Positions 37,750 to 60,151 of a DNA stretch of 64,000 bases are shown here, in pieces (positions within the stretch are counted from its first letter, which is position 1; each line of letters begins with the position of its first letter). The notes beneath the pieces were generated by a model. The model was not told the origin of the DNA, did not search any database, and saw only the letters and a program-made list of their open reading frames with translations. The translations under genes and the position numbers were made by a program. Origin of the DNA: Metaphire vulgaris (lineage: Eukaryota > Annelida > Clitellata > Crassiclitellata > Megascolecidae); NCBI GenBank assembly GCA_018105865.1, contig CM030842.1, positions 14,398,867 to 14,462,866 on the forward strand, written 5' to 3'.

Positions 37750-38020
37750 TTAAATCTGCCGGTGCAGATCCGACAGTGTAGGCCAACCATAAGCCTGTTG
37801 TACGTAACTCAGGCTTGCGCTGTATATGATTTCAGGTGTGCTAACACTTAAAATATAGGCCTAGTGTTTCTATCTTTTGTTTTTTAAATAATTATTGTTG
37901 ATAACTGTGTCCACCTGTGACCTCAGCTGCTCAGCAAACAGATTGTTAATAAACTGGCATAACATCAATGGCTCTTGTCTAGTATAATGTGCCAAGACTT
38001 CAAATGATTGAGAGCTCAGT

Positions 38021-38143
<123 letters not shown>

Positions 38144-38519
38144 GTTTAAAGTACTGTAGTTCGGTATGGTTTGCTTTGTGTGAGAACCAGGTTCGAACCA
38201 TAATAGGTCTATCTGAAATGCCAATCTTGATTATATTAAACACTGGTTTCCGGTAGGTTATACCTAATATTGAAGACTGACCAACAAATAACACTGCATA
38301 AATAATCACTTATCGTAGCAGCGAGGAGCACGGGAGCTGACCCTCCCCCCCAATCGGACTGGGACCAGACTCCGGCCAGTGTTGGGATTTGCAAAAAAGC
38401 GATTAAATATTTTTCCTGGTTGGGGTGGGGTAAGGTGATTGTTGACAGATTCGATATGCCTAGTTGTGTTACAGCTTTTGGCCACCGAATATTGGCCTAA
38501 TAGCTTATTGATATAAGTC

Positions 38520-38660
38520 ACAACTCCGGCGGAAACTGACAAAGCCGGGGGAAGTCAGCTAGGGGGCTGCTGTTAGTTGATGCAAAATTTCCGGGGGGAA
38601 TTTGAAATTTCCGGGGAAAGGGCAATTCCCCCCCCGGAAACGGCCTAGATTAAACCCTGC
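38520..38660. mobile_element. MITE fragment, CTAGATTAAAC family
   Basis: Right half of the family at 37013 (AAATTTCCGGGGG, CGGCCTAGATTAAACCCTG); left end missing. Confidence 0.7.
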
Positions 38661-38843
38661 TTCTATCCGTAATAACGATAATGAATAATAAGATAATCCC
38701 ATTCGATTGGATCTGCACTATTCTGCAGCGGCAAACGAGCAAACAAATACTCGACTAGATAGTAGATACTCATCTGCATCAGTTTTCTCCATCTCTAATA
38801 CTCGGACAGTTCTTGGTAGGCTGGTCGTGCTTTCTCCTATAAG

Positions 38844-39010
38844 CAGTGGCGGTTCCACGTGGGGGCTGAGTGGGCCGGATGCATTCCCCACACCGGACTT
38901 CCGGACTTTCTTTCGCCTGTGAAACCTATTTTTGGGTAGAAGTCTAGTAAAACTAGGGTGAAAACTGCGGATGACCTCTTTTGGTTGTCAGCCTATTTTT
39001 TTCAAAAAGA
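38844..39010. mobile_element. Truncated copy of the CAGTGGCGGTTCC MITE
   Basis: Matches the left half of 3904-4203, including the poly-T core variant near 38968, and stops at about 39010 where LINE-like sequence (FFKKRLK) begins. Confidence 0.75.
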
Positions 39011-39296
39011 GGCTAAAACTTGGTTGTTTCGCACTAGTTATGAACTTTAACTCTGTAATGTGTTCACGCAGCCCACCTGTGGACGAGTCACCACAATAAT
39101 CTGAACGTTACTTACTTACTTGCTTACTTACTTTAATCGCATAAGACGAAAGGAAGTAGCAGTAGCCTAACGGATCGACGCAACTACGCTAAGCTTCAAG
39201 TAAAAATCATTTTGCTTAGTATCAGAGGGAACATCCATAAATTCCATAATAGACCTAATGGAAAGAAATCAGTTTCGTAGGCCTTACACTAAGAAT

Positions 39297-39491
39297 CACT
39301 GGCGGCTCAAGGATTTGGCAAGTGGGGGGGGGGGTGTCGTTGAGGTGGCAACTTCTAAACATGGGGCAAACCATTTGTTAATTGACATGCAGTAGTAAGT
39401 ATATGGTCCCAACAGAGGGAGGGGGCTACTGAGGGGCAGACATTCAATATGGAGGGCACGGGCTCCCGAACCCCATGTGGAGCCGCCACTG
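39297..39491. mobile_element. hAT-type MITE, CAGTGGCGGCTCC family, TSD CTAAGAAT
   Basis: Termini CACTGGCGGCTCA / TGGAGCCGCCACTG; perfect duplication CTAAGAAT (39289-39296, 39492-39499). This copy fixes the superfamily (hAT) for the other family members. Confidence 0.95.
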
Positions 39492-39939
39492 CTAAGAATA
39501 TGTGATTAATATTTAAAATAAAAGCGAGACTTAGATACAGTAGGCTAATTAAGGCAAAAACTAAGATAGGCCTACGTCACATATACTGGCTACAATGAAT
39601 TACGATGCTAATAAAGAGAAACAAGACAAGAGGAACAATGTTTGTCGACCTATCAATCCTCGTTCCCTAATGAATTGTTCATAGCATCATGACTTTTTTC
39701 TAGGTAAAAAGGTTTTGGAACTCATCCTTTTTTGCTCTTCAACAAAAACGGGTGTGATAACGCCGTATCTGTACGTTTACAAACGCATTATATATTACAT
39801 ATCCATAATTGACATTGCTGTATTATCTCCCCAATGAAAAAACATGTTTTATTATGTAACAAGGTTTCGATGATCCACACGATATTCTTATGGGTTTTTT
39901 GCTGTCTTCTAAAACAACAATTTTGTATTGTGTAACGTG

Positions 39940-40530
39940 TCGCGGCCCTAATTATAGCATATATTATTTGTTTTAAATGCAGTTGGCCATCTAGCGAACG
40001 TTATTTGAAAAGACTCTCCTGAGCCTGAATAGACCTAAATGGCAAAATAAAAGCTCTTATAAGTCTTATTCATTTTGAATGAAAATGCGACAATTATATT
40101 AGACATAAATATTTGTATTTTGCCAAATCAGACAAAATGAGAGAAATGGGTATTGAAATTTCTTGAAACTTGTCGTTTTTTAAAATTTTGCACATAACAT
40201 ACCTTTATTACGCGTCTTAAAAATTCTATGACTATGGCAAAATCGCTTAACCGCTGGGTTCTATTAGGATGTTGACAGAGATTGCCATTAAATATTGTTG
40301 GCGGAGTCTTGGAGCAAAATGGTCGGAATGTGCTTTTCGTGCGCTATTGTGAAATAAGATTAAATTTAAAAAGTATTATAGGCCAAGGTTTCCCTAACTT
40401 GTTGGAACTCTGCGACTCACTTCAGACACTTTGTAACACGCCGCGACCCTGCAAGGTTATTGTTAACTAAAATTTGATAAAACACTAATAATTTTAATAT
40501 AAGCCGTGTATGGAGGATTGCAGGCATACA
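39940..40530 (+). mobile_element. About 600-bp hAT-like repeat, forward orientation
   Basis: Same family as 28860-29490 read on the other strand (CTAGCGAACGTTA, TTACGCGTCTTAAA, CGCCGCGACCCTGCAA). The unmarked stretch 40530-41450 holds a LINE-like tail (TTCCCAAGGTCGATTTAATAAAGC, about 41160) and a short AAT run but no gene. Confidence 0.65.
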
Positions 40531-41453
40531 AATTTCTTAAAACCTAAGCCTACTTGCAGCATTCAAGGCTTGTGACACTGTGGTACTGGTTAGAAAATGA
40601 CATTTTGGAATATAATTTCGCGCTAAATAATCTAAAACATAGACAAAAATAATCATGACGAGGTTTTGAATTTGCAAAGCGGCAGCACCGATGGTAATCG
40701 AAGAAATCGGTATTAAACAATACATTTGTTGTTTATTACTTTTAAAATAGGGATTTCATTATATATTAAGATGTTGGAATATCTATATTAGATTTACTAT
40801 TAATATTGATGATTAATAATTAGTTTTATGTTAAGATTTTGCGCACTGGCGTCGTTGAAGCATCACTCGCACGTGAATGCCGCCTGGTTGGTAGCAGGAC
40901 ATTTCGCCCCCCCTAGTATGGAGTATGGACAATAACAATGTGTCACTAGCTCATATGCATAATTATTTTAGTTACAATGTTTTTTAGTATCAGTTTTAGT
41001 ACACAAAATTTAAGTCGATGGTGTACAATATATATTAGATTATTTATATTCAGGTCGTAAATGTAAGAATAATTTTAATTTGCAATAACTTTTGATTTGC
41101 ATTTTATACGTAAGGTATGTATTATGTATTATTATGTATCATGTTTTGACCTTGCGTTTTCCCAAGGTCGATTTAATAAAGCGATCTTGTATTGTATTAC
41201 AAATCCATCCACAAAAGTGTAGATCAATGTCACACACTCATAGCCAATGCCGTTGAGAGTGTGGAGCTGTGAGACATAGTATGGAAGTAAAGTCGACAGA
41301 TTATGTGTTTTGCAGCTTCTAGCTATAACAATGGCTCTAATTGACCAGGGCTATCACATTGCTTAGCGCATTTGCTGCTTTGCAATTATTTGCGCTCTAG
41401 AAATGCTCTTAATAATAATAATAATAATAATTTTGATATTTATTTGTTTTCCA

Positions 41454-42859
41454 TTAACCCCTTTAGCGTGTAATAAAATTTTCCAAGACGTTACCAATGT
41501 GTGTTATTAATTTTGGAGAATAACGTTATTTTGAACTGTTAACATGTACTTTTTAAACTTACTATATTTCAGGCTATATAGAAGCTACAAAGATGTGGTT
41601 TGCATCATTGTTTAGCATTTTTATTGTACTTACCATCCATCCGTGCCAAAAAAGAAATTTCAGGGGTTGGGTCCACCCTACAGACCAAAAATATGACCTC
41701 CTCCCAAAAAATACGTTCAAAGGTCAATAAAATTTTTTTTTCAGCGGTGACCCCCCTAGGTTCAGCGGCAAAGTTATAGGTTGGTGTCTTTGGAACAGAT
41801 TAGTTCAAAAATTTTGAAGATGGGACCCAATTTGGGGAGTTATGGTGTTTCTACACCAGGCACCCGTTAACTCGGAGAAGTGACATTTTTTGCGAGAATC
41901 TCAAATCTGAAACACCTTACCTTGCAGGCTATATAGAAGCTACAAGGATGTGGTTTGCATCATTGTTTAGCATTTTATTGTACTTACCATCCATCCGTGC
42001 CAAAAAAGAAAATTTGGGGGTTTGGCCCACTCTACAGGCCAAAATATGACCCCCTGCCAAAATTTTTCTTCTAAGGTCAATAAAAGAAAATTTTCAGTGG
42101 TGACCCCTAGGTTCAGCAGTACAGTTGTAATGTGGGTGTCTTTGGAACAGATCAGTTCAAAAAATTATGTAGATCGGTTCTATGGTAGATAATCAAAGAC
42201 AGGAAAACTAGCAGCTCATCCATACCAATATCCTCCCATTTGAGCAACCTTGAGTGCCTGGCCAAGGTTACTTGCTGCAATTGTGCTGCCCTCCTGTTAG
42301 TTTCCAACAGCATTACCCCAAGTATTTCCGTGGTAAAAATAACTTGAAGTAATCCATGGGGATTTGGTGGGAGGAATGTCGACCTTCATACCTGACTCCC
42401 CAGTGAACGTCCCCATTGGAACTACTGCCTCACCTCGTACCCCTCCGTCTCGTCGCTGTCCCCGAACTTTCGTCTTCCGAGGACCGCTAGATCACCGCCT
42501 CCACATAACATCATCGCGGTGTCTTGACCGGAGAGATCATCGTCCGATCGCGATTCCATGACCATCTCCAAAGCTTCAGCCGCTAACCTCTTTCTCGACG
42601 CCATCTTTTCAACAACAACAAACCCCTCCTCTTCCAGCCTCAACTACGATTCTATTTTTAGGAATAGACTGGCTCCCGGCGCGCCATTGAACGCAGAATA
42701 TGTCAATAAATGCCTAGATCGCTTTTGACGTGCTCAGCTAATAATAACATATAGATATAATCTGTGAAGTTCATGAATAACTGGACTCGGGCAAAATAAT
42801 ATAAGGCGGCGCCATCTTGGGCGTGCTGGGCTTTGGGGCAAACGCGCTAAAGAGGTTAA
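41454..42859 (-). mobile_element. piggyBac-like element, internally deleted, 1.4 kb
   Basis: TTAACCCCTTTAGCGTG at the left and CGCGCTAAAGAGGTTAA at the right, TTAA at both ends. The interior has a tandem duplication of about 354 bp (41572 onward repeated from 41926: GGCTATATAGAAGCTACAA, CCATCCATCCGTGCC) and a minus-strand ORF like a piggyBac transposase N-terminus. A 21-nt string TATTTATTTG...CCATTAA flanks both ends. Its right end is 83 bp before an open frame leading into PUS1 exon 1. Confidence 0.82.
42422..42643 (-). pseudogene. piggyBac transposase N-terminal remnant
   Basis: A 73-codon frame with MASRKRLAAEALEMVMES followed by an acidic stretch (SDDDLSGQD, DSDETEG). A basic K/R-rich start, an AEEAL-like helix and an acidic tail are usual at the N-terminus of piggyBac-family transposases. 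The catalytic DDD domain is absent; the frame ends at 42422. Confidence 0.6.
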
Positions 42860-43041
42860 TATTTATTTGTTTTCCATTAAGCTGAATGGTTAGCCTTGAT
42901 TTAGAATTTGTACTAATTTAGCAGATAGAAAGGAATTTGGACCTAAAAGATGCCTGTGATGTTAGACTTGTAATTTATTACGATTGCTCATTTGAAATTG
43001 CAAAATTGTTTCGATATTTTTGGTTTATGGATCAATTGCAG

Positions 43042-53061
<10,020 letters not shown>

Positions 53062-54067
53062 GATGAATGAGCCATCTTAGGTCAGAAGGTTTGATGATTG
53101 AAATCGATATTTCAGGCGATCTTCAATCCAGCACATGTCCATCGTCACCATCCACTGTTTTCAGTGACATAAAACTGGTCTAGTTGATGATCTTGCTATT
53201 GTATTCAATTTTTTTAGAGAAAATCCATATTCAACTTGGAATTTGCTGTATTTTCAGCTCTGAAGCTAAATAATTTATGTCCTATTCGATTAACTGAGCA
53301 ATTGGATGGGATAATAACAACTGGACAGCATTCTACTTATCGTGAAGGGACTTTAGTTACAAACTGTACTACTTGTGTAATTAGTTACAAACTGTACTAC
53401 TTGTGGAACTCTGCATGCTTAGCTTTCATGGTGGATTGATTCCATCTAAACTGAATTAAAATTAAATAATAGAAATGGTTGAGCAGGATGTATTCATGAG
53501 TTAAATATTATGTACTTGCCAAGATTTAGTTTCCAGCTTGAGAACTCAAAGGAGTAAGTAGAGAAATAACTTTTAGGAAATTATGATGCAAAACACAACT
53601 GACACATAACTTTAACAAGAATTGTCGGGTGGCACAAAAATAGAAACTAAAGAACAAGATTAGATATACCAATTTCTGTACATATCCATTATCCGGGTAT
53701 TTCACCCAATATGAACGGCTTTGCAATTGTACCGTTGAAATTGACTGTTCTATCCGCATACAGTAATAATGGTGACTATTTTAATACGCATTTATCCTAA
53801 ATTGCTGTTGGCCCAGTAATGAAATAACCATGAGCGCAATGAATATTGTAAAAAGATGTTACAGCCGAGGTCATCTAAAGAAATTATCGAGCAATTTGCT
53901 AATTAGTTTCACACGAATCCCTGAGATTCCTTGGTAACAAGCATGCACAAACACACACATTGGTGACTCTAAATAACACAGACCGACATCAAACTGACTT
54001 GATTAGAATGTCAGCAGAACGATGGTGTGAGGATAATAAAAATAACGTAACCTGAATTACAGTAACA
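53062..54067 (+). other. PUS1 3' flank, no further gene seen
   Basis: AT-rich unique sequence presumed to contain the PUS1 3' UTR; a canonical AATAAA was not found near the stop. A direct repeat of about 26 nt (TTAGTTACAAACTGTACTACTTGTG) occurs at 53353 and 53380. Confidence 0.4.
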
Positions 54068-54075
54068 GTTCTTGA

Positions 54076-54312
54076 CAGGGCCGCCGAGAGGGGGGCAGGA
54101 TGGGCAACTGCACAGGAGCCCCGCGGTCTTGAGGGGGGGAGGGGGGCATGATGAAAACGTATAATAAAAAATAATATGGACAATAACACTAAAGTAGAGG
54201 AAGCCCGGCGAAGAAAAGGGGGTCCCGGCGTGAACAAATTGATAAGCAAAAAAGGTCCGTCAAGTCAAGAGATTTTTATCTTCCAGGGGGCCTGGAATTT
54301 CTCTCGGGGGTG
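54076..54312. mobile_element. hAT-type MITE, CAGGGCCGCCGAGAG family, TSD GTTCTTGA
   Basis: Left end CAGGGCCGCCGAGAG, right end GGAATTTCTCTCGG (last bases degraded); perfect duplication GTTCTTGA (54068-54075, 54313-54320). Same terminal type as 20457-20766. It has the antisense poly-T core at about 54241. Confidence 0.88.
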
Positions 54313-55122
54313 GTTCTTGATACCTAGACGAGTTGCACAATTCATAAGTCGATTAGCACAGCTGGAAAATTCACATTTAATACTCAAAATATCCACAGGT
54401 CTTTCCTGTTTTGTCATTTGTGGTAGGCTATTGCCAGATGTACAATGCAGTAATCGATCCAAGCAAATTATCCATCACGTTCGAAACCTTAAGTTGTGGT
54501 CATATAATGATTAACCAAATCTAGAAAGACACGAGCCTATTAATTAAACAATTATAACAAAAATTCAAACCAAGATAAATAAAGAATTGTCTTTACAGTA
54601 AACATAAGTTAAAATATAAATAATCTTGCAGATATACATAAAACCAAAGAAAAATACCAGCAACGAAGGGCAGAGATCTGCAACAGGGCAGAAATACAAC
54701 TGTCCTATTCAGATCAGCAACATTTTCACATCAAAACACTGAAAACAAAGCGTTTGTCAATGTGTGAACAACAATTCAATGTGCAGTTGTTCACAAAAGA
54801 ATATAATATGTTATTTGTTCAATGCTCAAAACAAAACTTTAAAACATTTTCATAAAACCCACATTTGATAATAGTTATAAGTCCAAATATCATTTTTAAT
54901 AAAATGCCCTTCTGTGGCAACACTGGCCAACGTGAGGCAACAAACATGCAGACAACTATTTAACCATAATACACACACACATGCACAGTGTTTAATTTAT
55001 GAAATAACTTCAAACTGAAATTGTTATAAAAGATATTGTCAAAAACAATAAGTCTAAAGGCATCATTTTGAGTTCATGCCATAAAAATACCTTTGATCTG
55101 TACATGCCAGTGGGCTTAAAAT

Positions 55123-55230
55123 TGTGGCCAGACAAAATGTTGTGGGGACAAAATGTCACAGGTTAGGTTACATTTTGTCCACTGACATTTTCTCCCCATG
55201 ACAATTTGTCTGACATTTTGTCCTAGCACC
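55123..55230. mobile_element. hAT-like MITE, GGACAAAATGTCA family, TSD CTTAAAAT
   Basis: 108 bp with TGTGGCCAGACAAAATG / CATTTTGTCCTAGCACC ends; perfect duplication CTTAAAAT (55115-55122, 55231-55238). On both sides (54330-55110 and 55240-56300) I see only AT-rich unique sequence without recognisable coding exons; it could be UTR or intergenic. Confidence 0.9.
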
Positions 55231-56319
55231 CTTAAAATACATGTAGACGCCACAACCATCTATAAAAGTTATTTATAAAGTCAAAATATTGAAATTACCC
55301 AATCAGATTTTCTCAAATCTACCTTTATCCATTAATTTTTATGTGGCCATTATTTTATAAAGTGAATACAAAAATTTCATAAAATGCAACCAATATTTAA
55401 ACCCGACTCGATATTGCCAAAATAGCAGCAAGCAGTACCGTTATATTAATTGGTAATGTCAGTTGACATATTGTACTTGAATCCAAATTCATAAATTAAT
55501 TAAATGTAAGCCTAAGATATCCTGTATAATATTCTATAGCAATTTCCGGCACACTTAACAGTAATAGCACAACAACAGCAAAGCAAATGTGTCAGACAAC
55601 CATAGCATTCATTACAAAGAATTCATTTCAAGCAGCAATTGAATACATAACAATACAACATCACAGACAAGTGAATATTAAACCATAAACAAACACATCT
55701 AATAACAAAATTCTTACAAAGAATTCAGAAATTTTTCAAACACCTTATTGCTGATATGCTTACTGCATCATCTTTGATTCCTTCTAATTCAAGTTGCACA
55801 GACTGTTCAACGAGCACAGAAATGCCGTATTTTTGATAATTTTATATAGTAACCAACGCTAAATAGTTTAACCCAAGACACGGCAGATTGGCCATAAAAC
55901 TTGAACTGAAGATTATAATAGCTATTGCTTCAACTAACCAATATTCTAATTCTAAAAACAACAAAACTGAAGATAAATTTCATCGTTCTATGAACAAAAG
56001 AACCAAAAGCGATGTCAAGCGCACAGCCAAAGCTCATTGCAGAATGTGACCACAACAGTAAACGGATATTTAAAAGAATAAATTACTAATCAAAACTGTC
56101 TCACTTTAAAACATAACGTCAGCATCGATAAATCGCGACCACCGACTCCACATTCAACCACAGGAATTCAAGATTAGCAAAAGATAATTAATTAATTAAT
56201 TAATTAACCCATGGAATGAATCAAGAACGAAAGCATTTTGCCTACACGTTAAAAATACGAACGGTGATATTTATTCTCGGTACGACAAAAACAGACTAGA
56301 GGGGCGTGGCCGAATGTGG

Positions 56320-56560
56320 ATAACGGATGTACGTGGTCATCATCATCAGCAGCAGCACCAGAACCTATGGGTCGAAACGGGTCACCGAAAAGCTCCAAGC
56401 ATCGTCAGACGCTGGAATTGATGAGCTCAAGGATACGTTGGCAACAGCAAACGAAAGCGGACTGCTGCCACTGGCGCTACTCAAGTTGCTATTTAGATCA
56501 TCACCATCGCTGGCACCAGTCACATCAACGTCGTCTAACAACAAATCGAATTCAAGTTTT
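56320..56560. other. GC-richer segment, open in several frames, unassigned
   Basis: About 240 bp clearly less AT-rich than its surroundings and open in two forward frames and one reverse frame. The reverse frame reads an acidic, Ser-rich tail (LLLDDVDVTGASDGDD) to a stop but has an upstream in-frame stop with no acceptor between. No family was recognised, and the strand is undecided. Confidence 0.3.
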
Positions 56561-56896
56561 CACATATATCCATATTGCAAATTATCTTATTATTAACAGA
56601 GCTGACTAGATTAATTATAATAAAGTAGCGTGCGGAGGGGGGGCGGTGGGGTGGTGGCCCAGGTGCTGACCAGATGGGGATGCCAAAATTGACTCGGCAT
56701 CCTTTTTTTGCTCTTGATCCTGGGCACCCACCCATTTGCATAAAAGAAAATTTTCTCTGCCTGCAGCTTCTAGGAACAAGTAAGAAAGAAACTGAATGAT
56801 CAATTGCATATGTCCTGAATAGCAATATCAGTCTCTGACTGGATTATTATTAGCTACATCCTATCCTTTGTATTGTACTTTGGGCATGAATGAGAT

Positions 56897-56898
56897 AA

Positions 56899-56930
<32 letters not shown>

Positions 56931-56935
56931 AATAA
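56897..56935. repeat. (AATA)n tail
   Basis: Tetranucleotide units after a LINE-like 3' end (TTGTATTGTACTTTGGGCATGAATGAG). Confidence 0.85.
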
Positions 56936-56966
56936 TAAAACATTGTTATAAAAATTGTTTAAAACA

Positions 56967-57359
56967 ATTTATTTACTTATTATAACAGTGATTCTCACAC
57001 AGGACTGAACCACTCTAAACCCCATGTAATTTTGTTATTATTATTATTATTATTGTTATTATATAAATGGTCACTACAATAGTGTGTTTTGCCCATTAGT
57101 GAAATATTATTATTATTATTATTATTATATAAGAATTTTTAAATCAACAAATAAAATCAGTGCGTTTGATGACAGCTGACAGTTCGCTGGACACGTCTTT
57201 GGCACGCAAGTTTTGATGGGGCCAAAGATTTCTTCCTTCGTGCCGCAGTGTTCGCTTATTTTTTATATTTATATAATAACACTAACAATAATAACAAAAT
57301 TACATGGGGTTTAGAGTGGTTCAGTCCTGTGTGAGAATCACTGTTATAAGTAAATAAAT
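56967..57359. repeat. Long inverted repeat, about 75-bp arms, 244-bp loop
   Basis: Left arm 56967-57042 and right arm 57287-57359 are complementary over their whole length except for one 3-nt insertion in the left arm (TTATTATAACAG against TTATAACAG). Shared core: CACACAGGACTGAACCACTC. The right arm starts 7 bp beyond the MXD stop codon on the minus strand, so it lies in that gene's 3' UTR or just past it. Confidence 0.92.
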
Positions 57360-57365
57360 ATGCAA

Positions 57366-60096
57366 TTACAAATGCATAGCGACAACAGATTTAAAACCTG
57401 GTTCTGATGATAGTGAGGAGGTAGTAACAGGAGAAGCCTTGTCCCTTTCCCAATACTGGTCACTGGTCAGCTGAGACCATCTTTGCAGGAGACTGTTATG
57501 CTCTATATAAAGGTCATCTCTTTTGATCAATTTATGCTCCAGGTCAAACTCAAGACTCTAGAAATCAAAACCAATAGAAAGATTCTGAGCAAAAGAAACA
57601 CTAATATTTAAAACAAATTCTCAGCAAATCACATATACAGTAGAATCCAGATACAGCTGGATTCTTCTGTAGTAAAAACACAAACACGTCTACGCAAGGA
57701 ACCACTGAATTAATGTGATACATAGGGGTAAACTAGCAGCATTATACAAAAACAGGATATAAAAATATGTGCTGCTTGATGTATAATAACAAGAATCATC
57801 TTATGTTATTGTAAAGAAATATCAATTTTAATTAGGACCTTCATAGCAAAGAACCACTCATCATTTTGCTCTCTGCCAACTTTTTTAGCGGCAATAGCTA
57901 GACACAAAATGTTTCCAAGAAGTTCTATCTTCTGTTAATCGTCTTCCTTCTACGATTGAAATTCCTTTCATGTTCACATCTTCTCTGATGTTGTCCATCC
58001 ACTTTTTCCTGGGTCTTCCTCTTCCTTTGTTTTCTTCTATTTGAGTTTAGAGTGCTTCATAAGGTAGTCTCCTTTCATCCATTCTGTTGACATGTCCATA
58101 CCAGTTGAGTCTTTTCCTTCTGATTTTGTCGATAATTATTGTATCCTAAAGGAAGAACTACTACTTGTAGGAAAATTAAATACGAACCTTGATGTATGAT
58201 TTGGACTTATTGAGAAGCCCTAAAGTCGTATGCTTTCCCGAACTCAAAGCAAGAGGAACCACGTCTTTTAACCTTTCCAGATGACGGCGGAGGTTTGCAC
58301 GGCTGCAAAAAAGCGTATTCACAAATCCCACTATTACGACCACATTTACAAAACCAAAATCAATTTCCAATTACAGACACAGAGCAGAAATTGCCAGTAA
58401 ATTAAATCCCTGTTAAGTTCCATGCCTGTTAACAGAATGTTGTAAACAAATTCAAGGATATTCGCATTCTTGTATAGTCAGAAACATGAAGCCGAAGTGA
58501 GAAGCTGAGCAAAAAGCTGTCACAGTGGCAATGTAAATGTTGACAGACACAAATGGCAAATAAAAAAGAAACATGAATAACTTCTTAGAAACTGATTCAT
58601 AATTTTTTTGTAACAATATTTCAAATAAATCAAGTTCTGCCATGCAGAGTCTAGCAAAAATGTATTCAGCATTTCTTTTGATTGATCTAAAAATCTTGAC
58701 ATGACAATTCAGTCAATCTCGTGACATCTTCAGAAATTCATTTCACACCTTAACCGTTCATAGAAAAATTTAGAAGTCATCAATCATCAAAACAGCAATA
58801 TATTATGAGAAAAATTATCGCGTTGGAATTTCTAAAATCCCCTTCAAAACTGTGTGATACTGGTCACTTGTATCTTCATTTCATGAGTTATATGCCTGAA
58901 AATGGATACTGAAACCATGTGCATCATTGCCCAGGTTCTGACTCATGCTTTCCCATTAGCTGCTGGCTTGCAGAGTGAGACTCAGGGAAACCAGTACAGG
59001 GGTTAATAGTTCATTTTGCTGAATTAAATCTAAACAATTTTCACACAGTCACTAAAATCCAGCCTAAAGTACATGACTAAATGATTCTAAGAATTCTTAA
59101 CAACCAAGCAGATGCTAAAAATCAATTAGTTCATAATGCAATTAACTTGCCGTGTTTTTTCTAGCTCATTATGTAGATTCCTGAAAAAAGACAGAACATT
59201 TCTAGTTTTATTCATAACAAAAGACAACACATTTTCTTATAACAGATGCAGCTAACATAGTCAGAGTATCTGAAGGAATGGAGTAACACCACTGAAGCTT
59301 GAAATAATGATCAAAGATAATAAAAGTAAATTTGTTATCGAATGAAACAAGAAAAGATAAGAAAAGCACAACAAAATTATGAGAGTTGGAAAGAATTCAG
59401 AAATCCATGGTGACTTGTGAAAATAAAACTAAAATGAAGAAACGTTCTGGAAACATGATCACAATAAAAAAATGACAGTAATGATCAGTGATAATAATGA
59501 TGTTATTACTACTTACTATGATAATAAATATAGCATACTGAACACATTTAAACATGAAAACATATAAAGGTCTAATGCTGCATTTCAGCCTATGCGTGCA
59601 AGTACAGCTGTATGGTACAAACCAAATAACTAACATACAATCACTTAAATAACAGAACAGAGAACAAAAATGCAGCATTTTGCTCGGCCATATTCAACTG
59701 GAAGCATAAGATAGTCAGCAACCAATAATGCTCAATAATAAACAATGAAAAACCTACGGCATCAAAGACACCTAAATAAATTCACCTTGCAGAATTAATT
59801 TTTGAATTCTTCGATTGCCGACCTCGAGACGAAGTGCGAACGGGAAGCGCGGAGGCATAGCCATGATCTGCATCTGAAAAAGTAAAATCTCTGAACTTTA
59901 TTGCATGATGGAACCCACAGTCTGTTTAGTCCTTTCAATGCTGCTTAACCCTTAACCCCTTTAGTGTGGAATAAAATTTTGGGAAACTCACCCCAAATGT
60001 TGAATTTTTTAAAGGAAAAAAATTGCTGTAATAAAAATTTTTGGATTTCCTATGATGATTATAAGCATAGGAAACTCTATTAAGTTTAGTTATTCT

Positions 60097-60151
<55 letters not shown>

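Noticed and set aside
54320..56300. Possible long coding gene between PUS1 and MXD
   Set aside because: No frame longer than short random ORFs, no splice-bounded conserved motif; AT-rich unique sequence only.
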